Shown piece by piece: positions 1-9,499 of a stretch of 64,000 bases of DNA. The stretch lies in the NCBI GenBank assembly GCA_022447545.1, contig JAKVBI010000010.1, forward strand, positions 1 to 64,000, written 5' to 3'. This DNA comes from Myxococcota bacterium. Lineage in GTDB: Bacteria > Myxococcota_A > UBA9160 > SMWR01. The position numbers and the translations under genes are program-made. The number at the start of each line of letters is the position of its first letter. Positions within the stretch are counted from its first letter, which is position 1. Under the pieces are notes generated by a model. That model made no database searches and had not been told where the DNA came from. It saw only the letters and a program-made list of their open reading frames with translations.

Positions 1-1879
1 GACACGCGTAGATGTTCTGAGGCGAGCCCTGGGGTCCTCGGTTTCCAGCGCGCTGGAGTTCGACGCCATAAGCCGACCACTCGATGGCGATTTCGGCAGC
101 AGCATTGAGTGCACCTTCGACCATGGTGCACTCGAGCAACTTGCCTTCGCCGGTGTGTTCTCTCTCGGCGAGGGCGACCAGGACCGCATAAGCAGCGTGC
201 ATCCCAGCCAGTGGGTCGCAGGGGCCTCGTTGGATTCGTGGCTGGTCTTCGGCGTGGCCCGTGACCCAGGCGAGTCCTGAGATCTGCTCCATGGTTTGTG
301 CGAATCCCACGTTTTCGCGCCAGGGGCCAGAAAGTCCGAAGGCAGGCATTCGGACCTGAATGGTCCGCGGGTTCAGGGCGTGCACCGAATCCCAATCGAG
401 ACCGAATCCCTCCACGACGCGCGGCGAGAAATTTTCGACGAAGACGTCGGATTCGGCAATCAGGCGCTTACACACTGCGAGGCCAGCGGGATCGCCCAGG
501 TTCAGCGTAATGCCGCGCTTGTTGGTGTTGGCAGCGAGGGTGATGTGTGACCGCTCCCACCAGCAATCCTGGGAGATGAACATTCCACCGGCCATGCGCA
601 TTCCGTCGGGCTTTTGGCAGGCTTCCATCCGAATGACGTCGGCACCCAGGTGCGCGAGCATCTGGCAGGCCGAGGGGCCGGCCCACCACGCCGTTGAATC
701 GAGGATCCGAACACCCTCCAGAGGCAACTTGGGATTCTGGGCCCGACCCGGCGACGTGCCGGGCCGACGGGGCTGGCTGGGTGCTTCGAGGGTGTCGTTG
801 TGCTCTCCCAGGTGGGGCGGGGGTTCGGGGGGTCGAGGGCGTTCACCTCCCAAGATGTAGCTCGGGGCGGGTTGCAGGAACCCACTTCGTGGGTTTGCAA
901 CGTAGTTGCCGCGCGCTTGGAAGTGCGGATGGTCGAATACCATGCGTCCGGAGTTCACAGGCGCGACGGGAATGCGGAGCATGCTGGCTTTTTCCACGAC
1001 TTCCTCTGTGGTGTGTCGTGTCGTCCAGGCCCGAACCATTTCGTTCCATTCGTCCATTCGCTCGTTGCGAACACCGACGTTCCACCACTCGATCTCGGCA
1101 TCCGAAAGGTCGGGTCTTTCGATCATGAGGCAGAAATCGTTGAATTGTTGGCGGGAGTTCGTGTTGAAGCCGACCCAACCATCGCTAGTCGGCTCGATGG
1201 ACGGTAACTCGACGGATCGGCTGGGTCCGATGCTTTCGGGACGGCCCAGCAGGCTGGCCATGAGGTCCACATAGACGGTGGAGCCAATATTCATGACCTC
1301 GCAGAGCGAGAAATCGATGTGCTCGCCCTGTCCTGTTTGTTTGGCGCGCATGACGGCGGCGAGACCCGCAACGGAGGCGAAGGTGCCCCCGATCCATTCG
1401 GTGATCAGCCCGCCGCATTGAACAGGGGGCTGGTCGGGAAGTCCCCGGCCGGAGATCCCCCCGCTTTCGGCCTGGATGGTCAGATCCGACGAGGGACGGT
1501 TCGCGTAGGGGCCCTCCTGCCCGTAGGGGCTGATCGAAAGGACCACGAGGCCGGGGAATCGCTCGCACCACTGACGGCCATTGAAACTCCCCGGTTCGAA
1601 GGTCTCGACCACCAGGTCTGCGCCTTCGACGAGTTCGAGAACTGAAGGGTCCGAGGGGGCTCCGACGACGGACCGTTTTGAACAGGCCAGGAATTGGAAG
1701 AGAGCTCCGTCCTCGTCGCTGAGATCCCGGTGGCTGGCGGACCAACGCCGCAGCGGGTCGCCCTGTTGGGGCTCCACCTTGATGACGTCTGCGTACGCGT
1801 CTGCCAGGAGTTTTGTCACATAGGCACCGGAAATCCGGTTGCTGAAGTCGATGACTCGAATGCCGCGCAGGCCGTGCAC
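1..1879 (-). CDS. Tandem (fused) family III CoA-transferase, CaiB/BaiF type, 3' end cut by window
   Basis: Transfers CoA between carboxylic acids, typically activating a substrate for beta-oxidation. The - strand frame is open from a GTG at 1879 to the window edge, about 626 residues, with an upstream in-frame stop and GGAGG seven bases before the GTG. Two CaiB/BaiF domains lie in tandem: the first begins VHGLRGIRVIDF, the second begins LEGVRILDSTAWWAG near base 735 (about residue 381). The CDPLAG segment of domain 2 supplies the expected catalytic Asp (codon 217-215). In domain 1 the residue at the same distance from the following GQG motif is Glu (codon 1399-1397), so domain 1 may be degenerate, as is seen in fused CoA-transferases. 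It diverges from the monooxygenase at 2105. The C-terminus is missing. The family is clear; the substrate is unknown. Confidence 0.88.
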   Translation of the reverse strand, partial: MHGLRGIRVIDFSNRISGAYVTKLLADAYADVIKVEPQQGDPLRRWSASHRDLSDEDGALFQFLACSKRSVVGAPSDPSVLELVEGADLVVETFEPGSFNGRQWCERFPGLVVLSISPYGQEGPYANRPSSDLTIQAESGGISGRGLPDQPPVQCGGLITEWIGGTFASVAGLAAVMRAKQTGQGEHIDFSLCEVMNIGSTVYVDLMASLLGRPESIGPSRSVELPSIEPTSDGWVGFNTNSRQQFNDFCLMIERPDLSDAEIEWWNVGVRNERMDEWNEMVRAWTTRHTTEEVVEKASMLRIPVAPVNSGRMVFDHPHFQARGNYVANPRSGFLQPAPSYILGGERPRPPEPPPHLGEHNDTLEAPSQPRRPGTSPGRAQNPKLPLEGVRILDSTAWWAGPSACQMLAHLGADVIRMEACQKPDGMRMAGGMFISQDCWWERSHITLAANTNKRGITLNLGDPAGLAVCKRLIAESDVFVENFSPRVVEGFGLDWDSVHALNPRTIQVRMPAFGLSGPWRENVGFAQTMEQISGLAWVTGHAEDQPRIQRGPCDPLAGMHAAYAVLVALAEREHTGEGKLLECTMVEGALNAAAEIAIEWSAYGVELQRAGNRGPQGSPQNIYAC

Positions 1880-2104
1880 CGAGGTTCCTCCCGTGATCTT
1901 TTCGAGGCCCTGAGTTCCGCGATCCGGCAGACGGAATCGAGGCTTGGGCTCGAGGAAATGCCCACCCTACCGCATCGAGGCACGGCGAGGGGAGGGTGTG
2001 TGAGCTTTGGCCGGAATCGGCGACAAGCCCCCCCAAGGGGGGGTGGATTCGAGTCCGAGATCGTGTACCCGTACCCGATCTCATCCACGCTGTAGGAGGT
2101 CTTT

Positions 2105-3562
2105 ATGTCGGACTCATCGCCTCTTCGAATTGCCATCATCGGTGCGGGCCCCTCGGGCCTGGCGGCAGGGCATGAGCTGCTCGCTAAAGGGTTTGGGGAA
2201 TTCACGATTTTTGAGAAGTCCTCGGGAGTCGGAGGGACCTGGCACAACCAGAGTTACCCAGGCCTTGCCTGTGATGTCTGGGCGCACTCCTATACGTTTT
2301 CATACGCGCCGAATCCGGATTGGAGCGCCAGCTTCGTCGAGCAACCGGAAATCCAGGCCTATCTGGAACGATGCGCCACGGCGTTCGGCCTCGATTCTCA
2401 CATTCGGTTGAATACGAGGATTACCCGTGCGGTCTATCAGGGGGGTGGGGTCTGGAGGCTCGAAAGTGCGGCCGGCGAATCTTTTGAGTTCGACGTCATC
2501 ATCAACGCCATGGGGAATCAGCACACCGCGCTTTACCCCGAAGTCAAGGGGATGGACAGCTTTGCCGGGCAGAGTTGGCATTCGACCGATTGGAATCACG
2601 ATTTTGATCTGAGCGGGAAGCACATCGCGATCGTTGGTTCGGCGGCGAGTGCGGTGCAGATCGTTCCAGAAGTTGCGAAGGTCGCTGGACGCGTGACGGT
2701 GCTTCAGAGGACACCGAATTGGATCATGCCTCGCGGGCGAAAGTTTTATTCCGATCGGAAGCGGGCGTGGTATCGACGCGTCCCGCCGCTGATGCGGCTG
2801 ACCCAGAAGATTCAGCGTTTTATGATGGGCATGGTGGATCAGGCTGCAACGATCGGTCACAAGCGGATGGAGCAGTTCGAGGATCGTGCGCGAAAGTTCA
2901 TCCATCAGGCGGTCACGGATCCTGAATTGCGCGAGATCGTCACCCCCAGAAGTCACTACGCCTGCAAGCGGGGACTCGTGTCCGATGATTTCTATCCCGC
3001 CTTGAATGAGGATCATGTCGAACTGATCCCATCGAGTCTTCAAGAGGTGCGGCCTCACTCCATCCTTCTCTCGAATGGACGGGAGATTGATGTCGACGTG
3101 ATCGCGTACTGCACGGGGTATCGCATTCTAGATTTTGACCGTATCGATGTCGTCGGGGCACGTGGCGATTCCCTGGAAAAGGTCATGAGGGAAGGGCCCG
3201 AAGCCCACAAGGGGATCGCGGTGCCGGGCTTCCCGAATTATTTCTTCGCCGCGGGTCCCAACGGTTTGGTGCTGAACGTCCCCTATTTTGTGACGATCGA
3301 GCAGAACATCGAAACCATTGTGCGCCTGTTGGAGGAGATGCGAACGGCGGGAGCGAGAGCGATGGGCGTGAGGGAGTCACTGAGTCGGGATTACAACGAT
3401 TGGTTGCTTCCGCGCTTCGAACACTATTCGTGGGGGGCTTCGTCCTGCAATAGCTACTACCGTTTCGACAACGGACGTGCTCCATTCTTGTTTCCAGGCG
3501 ACTTCAAGGTGTATCAAAAGCTCCACGCCGAGGCGGGCCTGCACGAATACGAACTGGAATGA
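2105..3562 (+). CDS. Flavin-containing / Baeyer-Villiger-type monooxygenase
   Basis: 485 residues, the usual size for class B flavoprotein monooxygenases, which use FAD, NADPH and O2 to oxygenate ketones or heteroatoms. Visible motifs are the N-terminal FAD Rossmann loop GAGPSG (residues 13-18), GVGGTW (41-46), the family fingerprint FxGxxxHxxxW as FAGQSWHSTDW (153-163), and a second Rossmann turn GSAASA (178-183) for NADPH. The ATG is preceded by GTAGGAGGTCTTT, a strong ribosome site. The divergent CoA-transferase suggests that an oxygenated ketone or lactone product is passed into CoA-based catabolism; that link is inference. The fingerprint supports a Baeyer-Villiger activity over N-hydroxylation, but the substrate cannot be read from sequence. 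Confidence 0.9.
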   Translation: MSDSSPLRIAIIGAGPSGLAAGHELLAKGFGEFTIFEKSSGVGGTWHNQSYPGLACDVWAHSYTFSYAPNPDWSASFVEQPEIQAYLERCATAFGLDSHIRLNTRITRAVYQGGGVWRLESAAGESFEFDVIINAMGNQHTALYPEVKGMDSFAGQSWHSTDWNHDFDLSGKHIAIVGSAASAVQIVPEVAKVAGRVTVLQRTPNWIMPRGRKFYSDRKRAWYRRVPPLMRLTQKIQRFMMGMVDQAATIGHKRMEQFEDRARKFIHQAVTDPELREIVTPRSHYACKRGLVSDDFYPALNEDHVELIPSSLQEVRPHSILLSNGREIDVDVIAYCTGYRILDFDRIDVVGARGDSLEKVMREGPEAHKGIAVPGFPNYFFAAGPNGLVLNVPYFVTIEQNIETIVRLLEEMRTAGARAMGVRESLSRDYNDWLLPRFEHYSWGASSCNSYYRFDNGRAPFLFPGDFKVYQKLHAEAGLHEYELE

Positions 3563-3607
3563 TCTATATCGCTTCGATGGCGCAGAGCTTTGGAGTGCGT
3601 CGTTTTC

Positions 3608-6313
3608 TCAGGGGCGACGCGATCGGTGTGCTCCGGCCCGATGGGATCGTAGTTTCAAGGCCGCGATGGCCGAGGTGAGGAGGGCGGCTCCCCACGCGAC
3701 TCTACCAGGCAGGGCAGGCAAGGGCGGGGCCAGGCCGGTGTCTTCAACGGTGAAGGCATCGACGGTAGCGTCAGTGACCACGCCTTCGGCTACGGCAACC
3801 GCAGTGACTCCCATGGCCACCAGTGACGGGTCGGCGAGGATCGCCTGGGCGAGACGGTTGGCGACCGCCGTGGCGGAGTCGCCGGCAAGGGTGGTGACCT
3901 CAAGAGACACCCCGGAAAGGGTCAGGACGATGCGGCCGCCATTGGCGGTGCCCGAGAAGGGTAGGGCCGTTTCGATCCGGCAACGCGAGGAGCACCCATC
4001 GAGGGTTTGGAGGTTGCCGTCTTCGCAAGTCTCGCCGGTTTGAATGATACCGTCTCCACAGTACTCCGAGCATTGGGGCGGCATGTCGAAGGCTTCGGTC
4101 ACCTCCAGTGAGTTCGGGTTGCCTGCGTCACTTGCCGATGCCCCCATGCCGCGTTTGGCAAAGGCCGCCCAAAGGAGGCATTCCTGGGTCCCGTCACCAG
4201 CATTCTCGGCCAGGAGCAGGGCATCTCTGGCCTCGAGGAAGGTGGGGTTGCAGTTCTGGAGTTTTAGACCGTCGAGAACGAGGTCCATCGCGCGTTGGTT
4301 GCCGCCGTTGCCGGAGCCGAGTTCCGGGTCGAAGCCATAGGCGTGAACCAGGTTCCAGTACACCTCCCAGAGTGTGTTGGCCCAGACTTCTCCAATGCCG
4401 TGACGGCCGCGTTGGCTCGCGATATCCGCGAAGGTGAGGTTGTTGACCACGAGATCCGTGCTGTAGGGTTGAGTTCGAATTCCCGGTCCATTGGGTGGTT
4501 GGCTCAGTAGGTAGGTTCCAATCGGTCGAGCATCGGCCGCCTGGTCGTCGGCCTTGGTCGTGAAGGCGAGCCCAAAAAAATCGCTCCAGCCTTCGGCAAG
4601 GCCCAGGTTCTGGCCCTCGTTGAGGCAGTCCACGTTCGAGGCGCCGCCCGTCAGTCGTTCGGTGACTCCGTGTCCGTACTCATGGGCGATGATACCGGCA
4701 TCGAACGCCGAGTCGCGGTTGGGATTACCTCGTAGCGTCAAGTTGACCGCCGATTCCGAGGAGATTTCGCTGGCCAATGCTTCGCCGTCACTTTGCCCGA
4801 TGAAGAAAGAAGGGATCGTGAGGGTGGGTTCGTCCCCAGTGCCTGCCATGGTGAGGACCGCGTCGCCCGCGTTGTTGGCGATGACGGCGCCCACGGCTCC
4901 GGCGTCTTGTGCGTTTTCTACTTTTTCGACGAAAAAGCACGTGCCTCGGTCGATGAGTGCAATGTTTCCGCTGACCTGCTCGGAATTGATGAACGGTGAG
5001 CATCCGTCGGTGGTCGCGGGTCCGTCGTTGTTGGCAGCGTCCAGAGCACGAACCAAGTCGGCTTGCACGCCAGGTATCCCCGCGGCGAGTCCAAAGGCTG
5101 CCGGCCGGGTCGAGAGAGTGCCCGCCAGGTTGGTGGGTGAGTTGACGGTCAACGAGTTCGGGGTTGAAAAGAGAAACAACTCCATGCGTGGGGGCGTGCC
5201 TTCCGGAGGCGTGCCGAAGCGGGCGTTGTTGGTGTCTGCGGCGTCGTGCGTGTCGGCGAGCACGGGATCTCCCCCGACGCCCCCTCGGCCGTAGTTGTTT
5301 GCCTGGAAGTTTCCATTGGCTTCATCGAATCCGTGAGCATAGAAGAGGTCGTGGATGCGGTTGGCCATGTAGAAGAGTTGGACGACGGATGCATCTCGGT
5401 TTTCGTTGTGAACCCTTTGGAAGTCCAGTGGGATATCGAAACTCAACCCGGCTCCTCCATCGGGCCTCGTGTCAGCGACATTGTTGGCATCCGAGTCTTC
5501 CTGGGCCCGGGCGTTGTTGCCCCTCGTGTCGGTGAATTCGGCGCCGATTACTCCGTTGGTATCGTGCCATCCGAAGGGCGACGCGATGGGGTCCGAGGGT
5601 TCGGTAACGAGGTTCCGATTTCCCTGATCGGGGCTCTCCAAAGGGAGATCGAAGGCCCGGTAGCTCTCGTGTTCGATCCAGTCGTATTGGGCGAGTACTT
5701 CCCCATTTGTCGAGTCCAGGAGAATGTGCCACCAGTTTCCGCCATCCAAGGGTTGAAGTACGACGCCCCAGGCCAGATGGAGTTCGCCGTTACGTGGGAA
5801 GTAGAGTAGAGCGACGGAGATTTCGTCACGGGACAAGCCGGCTCTGTTGAATCGGGTTCTGCGTTGCGGGCCCGAGTCACTGAATGACGGTTTCAGAGGC
5901 TCGGTCATTCGGAGTCCGAGATGCCGAGCGGCGGCTTCGACCGCTTCGTGTGGGGAAAGTGTGGGTATCGTTGGAAGGGGGTTCCGGCGCGTCGGATGCG
6001 TGAGTCGGCGTCCCGGATGGAGAATGTCGCCCGTGGGCCCCACCACCACAGTGATGTCGGCGCCATGGATCTCGATGTCCTCGATCTTTTGGCGCACATG
6101 GACCGAGGTGACCCCGGTTCTCCGGGTGTGATTTTGGTCGCGGACTTCGAACTCTGTTTCGTACGTGGTGGCCTTGCGCGTTGAGTAGGAATCGTTGCGC
6201 AGATGGTCCAGTGCGATGGCGGAGGCATCGACATCGATGGGTTCTGCGCGGGCTGTTTCGAAGGGAAACAAACCGAACGAAGCGAGTAGGAAGAGGCGTA
6301 GCAGGTGGCGCAC
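3608..6313 (-). CDS. Secreted M36 (fungalysin-like) zinc metallopeptidase with PA insert and Cys-rich tail
   Basis: About 901 residues from a GTG at 6313, chosen because it opens a signal peptide (MRHLLRLFLLASFGLFPFETARA) and removes the overlap with the next gene; an in-frame upstream start at 6553 would add 80 unlikely residues. Order of parts: signal peptide, FTP-like propeptide (about 25-140), catalytic M36 domain with a protease-associated insert (about 400-520), zinc motif HEYGH (544-548) and third ligand Glu in EGWSD (about 574). A cysteine-rich segment beginning CGDGIIQTGETCEDGN matches the Myxo-type disulfide repeat. The C-terminus ends with a Pro-rich LPALPG stretch, one hydrophobic helix and a basic tail, resembling exosortase-type tripartite sorting signals. 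All catalytic residues are intact, so an active extracellular or surface peptidase is expected. Confidence 0.92.
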   Translation of the reverse strand: MRHLLRLFLLASFGLFPFETARAEPIDVDASAIALDHLRNDSYSTRKATTYETEFEVRDQNHTRRTGVTSVHVRQKIEDIEIHGADITVVVGPTGDILHPGRRLTHPTRRNPLPTIPTLSPHEAVEAAARHLGLRMTEPLKPSFSDSGPQRRTRFNRAGLSRDEISVALLYFPRNGELHLAWGVVLQPLDGGNWWHILLDSTNGEVLAQYDWIEHESYRAFDLPLESPDQGNRNLVTEPSDPIASPFGWHDTNGVIGAEFTDTRGNNARAQEDSDANNVADTRPDGGAGLSFDIPLDFQRVHNENRDASVVQLFYMANRIHDLFYAHGFDEANGNFQANNYGRGGVGGDPVLADTHDAADTNNARFGTPPEGTPPRMELFLFSTPNSLTVNSPTNLAGTLSTRPAAFGLAAGIPGVQADLVRALDAANNDGPATTDGCSPFINSEQVSGNIALIDRGTCFFVEKVENAQDAGAVGAVIANNAGDAVLTMAGTGDEPTLTIPSFFIGQSDGEALASEISSESAVNLTLRGNPNRDSAFDAGIIAHEYGHGVTERLTGGASNVDCLNEGQNLGLAEGWSDFFGLAFTTKADDQAADARPIGTYLLSQPPNGPGIRTQPYSTDLVVNNLTFADIASQRGRHGIGEVWANTLWEVYWNLVHAYGFDPELGSGNGGNQRAMDLVLDGLKLQNCNPTFLEARDALLLAENAGDGTQECLLWAAFAKRGMGASASDAGNPNSLEVTEAFDMPPQCSEYCGDGIIQTGETCEDGNLQTLDGCSSRCRIETALPFSGTANGGRIVLTLSGVSLEVTTLAGDSATAVANRLAQAILADPSLVAMGVTAVAVAEGVVTDATVDAFTVEDTGLAPPLPALPGRVAWGAALLTSAIAALKLRSHRAGAHRSRRP

Positions 6314-6422
6314 GGGTGTTTTCCCGGTTCGCGCAGTCAGTACGGGGAGCGGCGCGAACCCAGAGTATAACTCGGGTGTTTGGGGCTCGGCTGAGGGTTC
6401 TCCGGGGTGTGCCCCCGGGGAG

Positions 6423-8123
6423 TCAGGCTCCTCGGGCTCCACGCACCAGTTGGCCAGGCAGCGCACCGCTGTGTTCACCCTGTTCCAGCACGATCTCACC
6501 GGAGACGATCGTGGTGTGGTAGCCGTCGGCCGCTTGAACCAGGCGTTTGGCACCCGTCGGCAGGTCGTGGCGCATCTCAGGGCTACGCACGGCGAGCGCC
6601 TCGAAGTCGATGAGGTTGACGTCGGCCTTCATGCCCGGGGCGATGAGTCCGCGATCGTTCAATCCCACCAACTCGGCGGTGTCGCGTGTCTGGCTCTTGA
6701 TCAGGAGAGGCAGGGGAATGCCTTCGCCCCGATCTCGATCGCGACCCCAATGAGTGATCAGGTAGGTGGGAAAACTCCCGTCGCAGATCAGTGTGCAGTG
6801 TGCGCCAGCATCTCCAAGACCTGGCACGGTGTTCGGGTCCAAGAGCATCTCTCGCAGCGCATCGAGATTGTAGTCGGTGTAGTTCATGACGGGGACGTAC
6901 AAGACTCCACGGCCTTTGTCTTCGAGCATGATGTCGTAGGCAATCTCTTGAACACTGCGACCTTCTCGCTGGGCACGAGCCCCCAGGGATTCACTGGCGT
7001 CGGGTTCATATCGTGGCGGATTGCCGAGGGCGAAGAGCTTGTTGAATCCTCCGGGGATAAAATCGGGAAGTTCGCCGCCCTCGGCCAGGATGCGCTGGCG
7101 CACCTCGGAGTTCCGCAGGCGTTCGACTCGATCCTGGAGCGGCAGATCGGCGAGGGCCCGATAGCTCGGAGACGGAGCAAAGGGGTTGACCTTGCTCTCG
7201 TGACTCATCAGGAGTCCCACAGGGCGAGTGGCCACCTGGCCCTTGACCTGCAGGCCGTCGGCCGCTGCGGCGCCGATGAGGTCGAGCAACTCGCGCCACT
7301 GCCCAGGCTGACGGTCGTTTTGGAGGACAGTGATCGACATGGGCCGGCCGCTCACCTCGCACATGTTTCGCAGCAGAGCGAATTCGGTCTTCAAGTCGAT
7401 GAAGTCGGCGACCACCTCAAAGACGCCCTTTCCCGCCTGCCCTACGCCTCGGGCGATTCCTACCAACTCATCCTCGCTGGCGGTGAGGCTGGGGGTGGGC
7501 TCGCCGTTGACCGAACGGTGATTCACGGTGCGCGAAGTCGTGAAGCCCAGGGCCCCGGCTTCCATGGCTTCCCGCGCGAGCTCGGACATCCGCTCGATTT
7601 CATCAGGGGTGGGAGTCTGCGTATGGTCACCGCCGCGGTCGCTCATCACGTAGGTGCGAAGCGCTGCATGAGGGAGTTGAGCGCCCACGTCGATGGCCCG
7701 CGGGAGGCGTTCGATGGCGTCCAAATACTCGGGGAAGGTCTCCCATTCCCAGCGGATTCCCTCGGCGAGTGCCGTGCCCGGGATGTCCTCCACGCCTTCC
7801 ATCAGTCCGATCAACCAATCGCGGCGCTCGGGAGCGACGGGGGCGAACCCGACCCCGCAGTTTCCCATGACCACCGTGGTCACGCCGTGCCAGCAGGATG
7901 GGCTGAGCATCGGGTCCCATGTGACCTGACCATCGTAGTGGGTGTGGACGTCGACGAAGCCCGGGGCGACCAGGAGACCGTCGGCATTGATTTCGCGGCG
8001 ACTGGCACCCTGGACTCGGCCCACCTCGGTGATTCGTCCGTTCTCGATAGCCACGTCACCGGTGACGGGCTCTGCCCCCCGACCGTCCACGATCGTTCCG
8101 GCTCGAATCACCAGGTCATGCAT
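6423..8123 (-). CDS. D-aminoacylase-family amidohydrolase
   Basis: 566 residues, close to the usual size of N-acyl-D-amino-acid deacylase-type members of the amidohydrolase superfamily, which hydrolyse amide bonds with a mono- or binuclear metal centre. The N-terminal small beta domain (HDLVIRAGTIVDGRG) leads into the metal motif VDVHTHYDGQ. Later hallmarks are GNCGVGFAP, the GFTTSRT loop typical of D-aminoacylases, and LGDAGAHCTLICDGSFPT near the end. The chosen ATG at 8123 has AGGAG at a good distance; a second ATG two codons upstream sits too close to it. The frame stays open to 9014, but that extension lies antisense to the DUF2889 gene and is rejected. The stop is 109 bases upstream of the M36 peptidase start, so the two may be co-transcribed. 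Confidence 0.92.
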   Translation of the reverse strand: MHDLVIRAGTIVDGRGAEPVTGDVAIENGRITEVGRVQGASRREINADGLLVAPGFVDVHTHYDGQVTWDPMLSPSCWHGVTTVVMGNCGVGFAPVAPERRDWLIGLMEGVEDIPGTALAEGIRWEWETFPEYLDAIERLPRAIDVGAQLPHAALRTYVMSDRGGDHTQTPTPDEIERMSELAREAMEAGALGFTTSRTVNHRSVNGEPTPSLTASEDELVGIARGVGQAGKGVFEVVADFIDLKTEFALLRNMCEVSGRPMSITVLQNDRQPGQWRELLDLIGAAAADGLQVKGQVATRPVGLLMSHESKVNPFAPSPSYRALADLPLQDRVERLRNSEVRQRILAEGGELPDFIPGGFNKLFALGNPPRYEPDASESLGARAQREGRSVQEIAYDIMLEDKGRGVLYVPVMNYTDYNLDALREMLLDPNTVPGLGDAGAHCTLICDGSFPTYLITHWGRDRDRGEGIPLPLLIKSQTRDTAELVGLNDRGLIAPGMKADVNLIDFEALAVRSPEMRHDLPTGAKRLVQAADGYHTTIVSGEIVLEQGEHSGALPGQLVRGARGA

Positions 8124-8393
8124 GTCCATCTCCTCTGGTTGTCTCTGACTGCTTGGGTCCCCGCTGACTGCCTGGGATTCCCGCTGGTTGGATTGCTGCG
8201 TTTGAGGGGGGGGGCGCAACGGCTTGTGGCCGAATGCAAAGGGTCTTTGGCCTCTCTCTTCGGTTGAGAGGGTATCACTTTTGCCAGCTCTCCTCCGGGA
8301 AGACGGTGCCGCTCGCTCGGGCCCGCCAGAGCGGGTATACCTCGGGCACCGTTGCCGATCCGATTCGCGCGGGGGTCGAACAGGAGTGAAAAC

Positions 8394-9446
8394 TTGAATT
8401 TCTTCGTCGAAGGTGAACCCATCCACACCCGCTGCTTGTCGGTGGGGCTGTATCAGGCGGATGCCGGAGTGGTGCGCTTCGACGCCAAGATTTTCGACCT
8501 GCGCAAGGCGGGTTGGATGCCCATGGGCGATGGCTTTCAAAGCGCTGGCATCGTCCACCAGATGGAGTTGGCGGGTGACGTATCTGCGGAGACGCGTTGC
8601 CTCGAAAATATAAGGGTGCGCCAGCCGGTGATCGCCTACGAGCCGAGTTCGGAAAGTGAAGGAGAGAGCTGCCGAGACCCGGCCCATCTCGTACAGAGCT
8701 TCGTGGGTGAGTCTCTGAATGCAGACTTCTCCGGCAAGTTGTCCAGCGGCTTGGGGGGGGCGCGAGCCTGCTCCCACATTCTGACGCTGTTTCATTGCCT
8801 TGTGGGCGTCGTGACTCGCGCGCTCGACCTCGAGAGCGCCAGCGGGTTCGGCCCGAGGCGGCAATCGGGTGAGCGTTTCTACTATCGGAGTGTCTTCGTG
8901 GATGGTGTTTGCGGCGACGGAGACCGGAAACTCCAGCTGAGTTTGAATCTTTCGGATGTTTACACCCGGCCGGTGGAGGACGTAGATGAACCCATGGCCC
9001 GCCTGGCTCGCCACGACGAGGTTCGGGCGATTTTCGGTGTCGACGTGAAGGCCCTGCAGATCTCCGAGATTCGTTTGGGCGAGAGACTACGAGGCGAAGA
9101 AGGTACGTCGGACGGGATTTGGAACGACCGCAGCGCGGAGGTCAGGGATTTGTTGGGCCATTCGATGGTCTCGGGAGTTGCAGGCAAGTGTTTTGGTTTG
9201 TTTTCCGCGCCGGCGGATCGGCTCGTATTGGAGGGTTTGCTCGAAGTGGCTCCGGGTTTCATCCAGTGTCTGGCAGCATTGATGGATCGGACGGAGTCGA
9301 TGGGGTTGAGCGACGGCTCCGGGAACGGTCGCCGCACGGATCTGGCGACCATCGGAGGACGTGAAGATTCGTGTTACATGTGGCGTCGTGAGAGCCCGCT
9401 TCTGAAAGTGAGAGAGGAGCGCATGCGCGGGCGAGCGAGCGATTGA
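8394..9446 (+). CDS. DUF2889 domain protein with long C-terminal extension
   Basis: 350 residues from a TTG at 8394, placed seven bases after AGGAG. An upstream TTG at 8352 lacks a ribosome site. The first 145 residues match DUF2889: an initial HTR segment, a middle beta region, then Cys93 and a CSH motif (Cys126, His128). The same Cys...CxH pattern appears in the second DUF2889 protein at 13021, suggesting a metal or redox site; no function is established. The remaining 200 residues have no family I recognise and end with a CYMWRRES segment. It runs opposite to both neighbours and stands at one edge of the SMP-30/amidohydrolase operon whose other edge is the paralogue. The sequence is clearly more divergent than the paralogue. 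Confidence 0.72.
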   Translation: MNFFVEGEPIHTRCLSVGLYQADAGVVRFDAKIFDLRKAGWMPMGDGFQSAGIVHQMELAGDVSAETRCLENIRVRQPVIAYEPSSESEGESCRDPAHLVQSFVGESLNADFSGKLSSGLGGARACSHILTLFHCLVGVVTRALDLESASGFGPRRQSGERFYYRSVFVDGVCGDGDRKLQLSLNLSDVYTRPVEDVDEPMARLARHDEVRAIFGVDVKALQISEIRLGERLRGEEGTSDGIWNDRSAEVRDLLGHSMVSGVAGKCFGLFSAPADRLVLEGLLEVAPGFIQCLAALMDRTESMGLSDGSGNGRRTDLATIGGREDSCYMWRRESPLLKVREERMRGRASD

Positions 9447-9499
9447 GGGGGCTTTTCCCTTCGTCTTGGTGGAACGTGTCCCGAAGGCTCGGTGCGGAC

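Noticed and set aside
1185-2084. A 299-residue basic frame over the CoA-transferase region
   Set aside because: It is another reading frame of the CaiB/BaiF gene; the real frame runs from GTG 1879 and has two recognisable domains.
1880-2104. Possible operator between the CoA-transferase and the monooxygenase
   Set aside because: Apart from the ribosome site of the monooxygenase I see no palindrome or promoter pair that stands out from chance.
6314-6553. Upstream extension of the M36 peptidase
   Set aside because: It overlaps the upstream amidohydrolase, and the chosen GTG opens a clear signal peptide.
8124-9014. Upstream extension of the D-aminoacylase-type gene by 297 residues
   Set aside because: The extension is antisense to the DUF2889 gene, while the internal ATG at 8123 has a good ribosome site and starts the conserved small beta domain.
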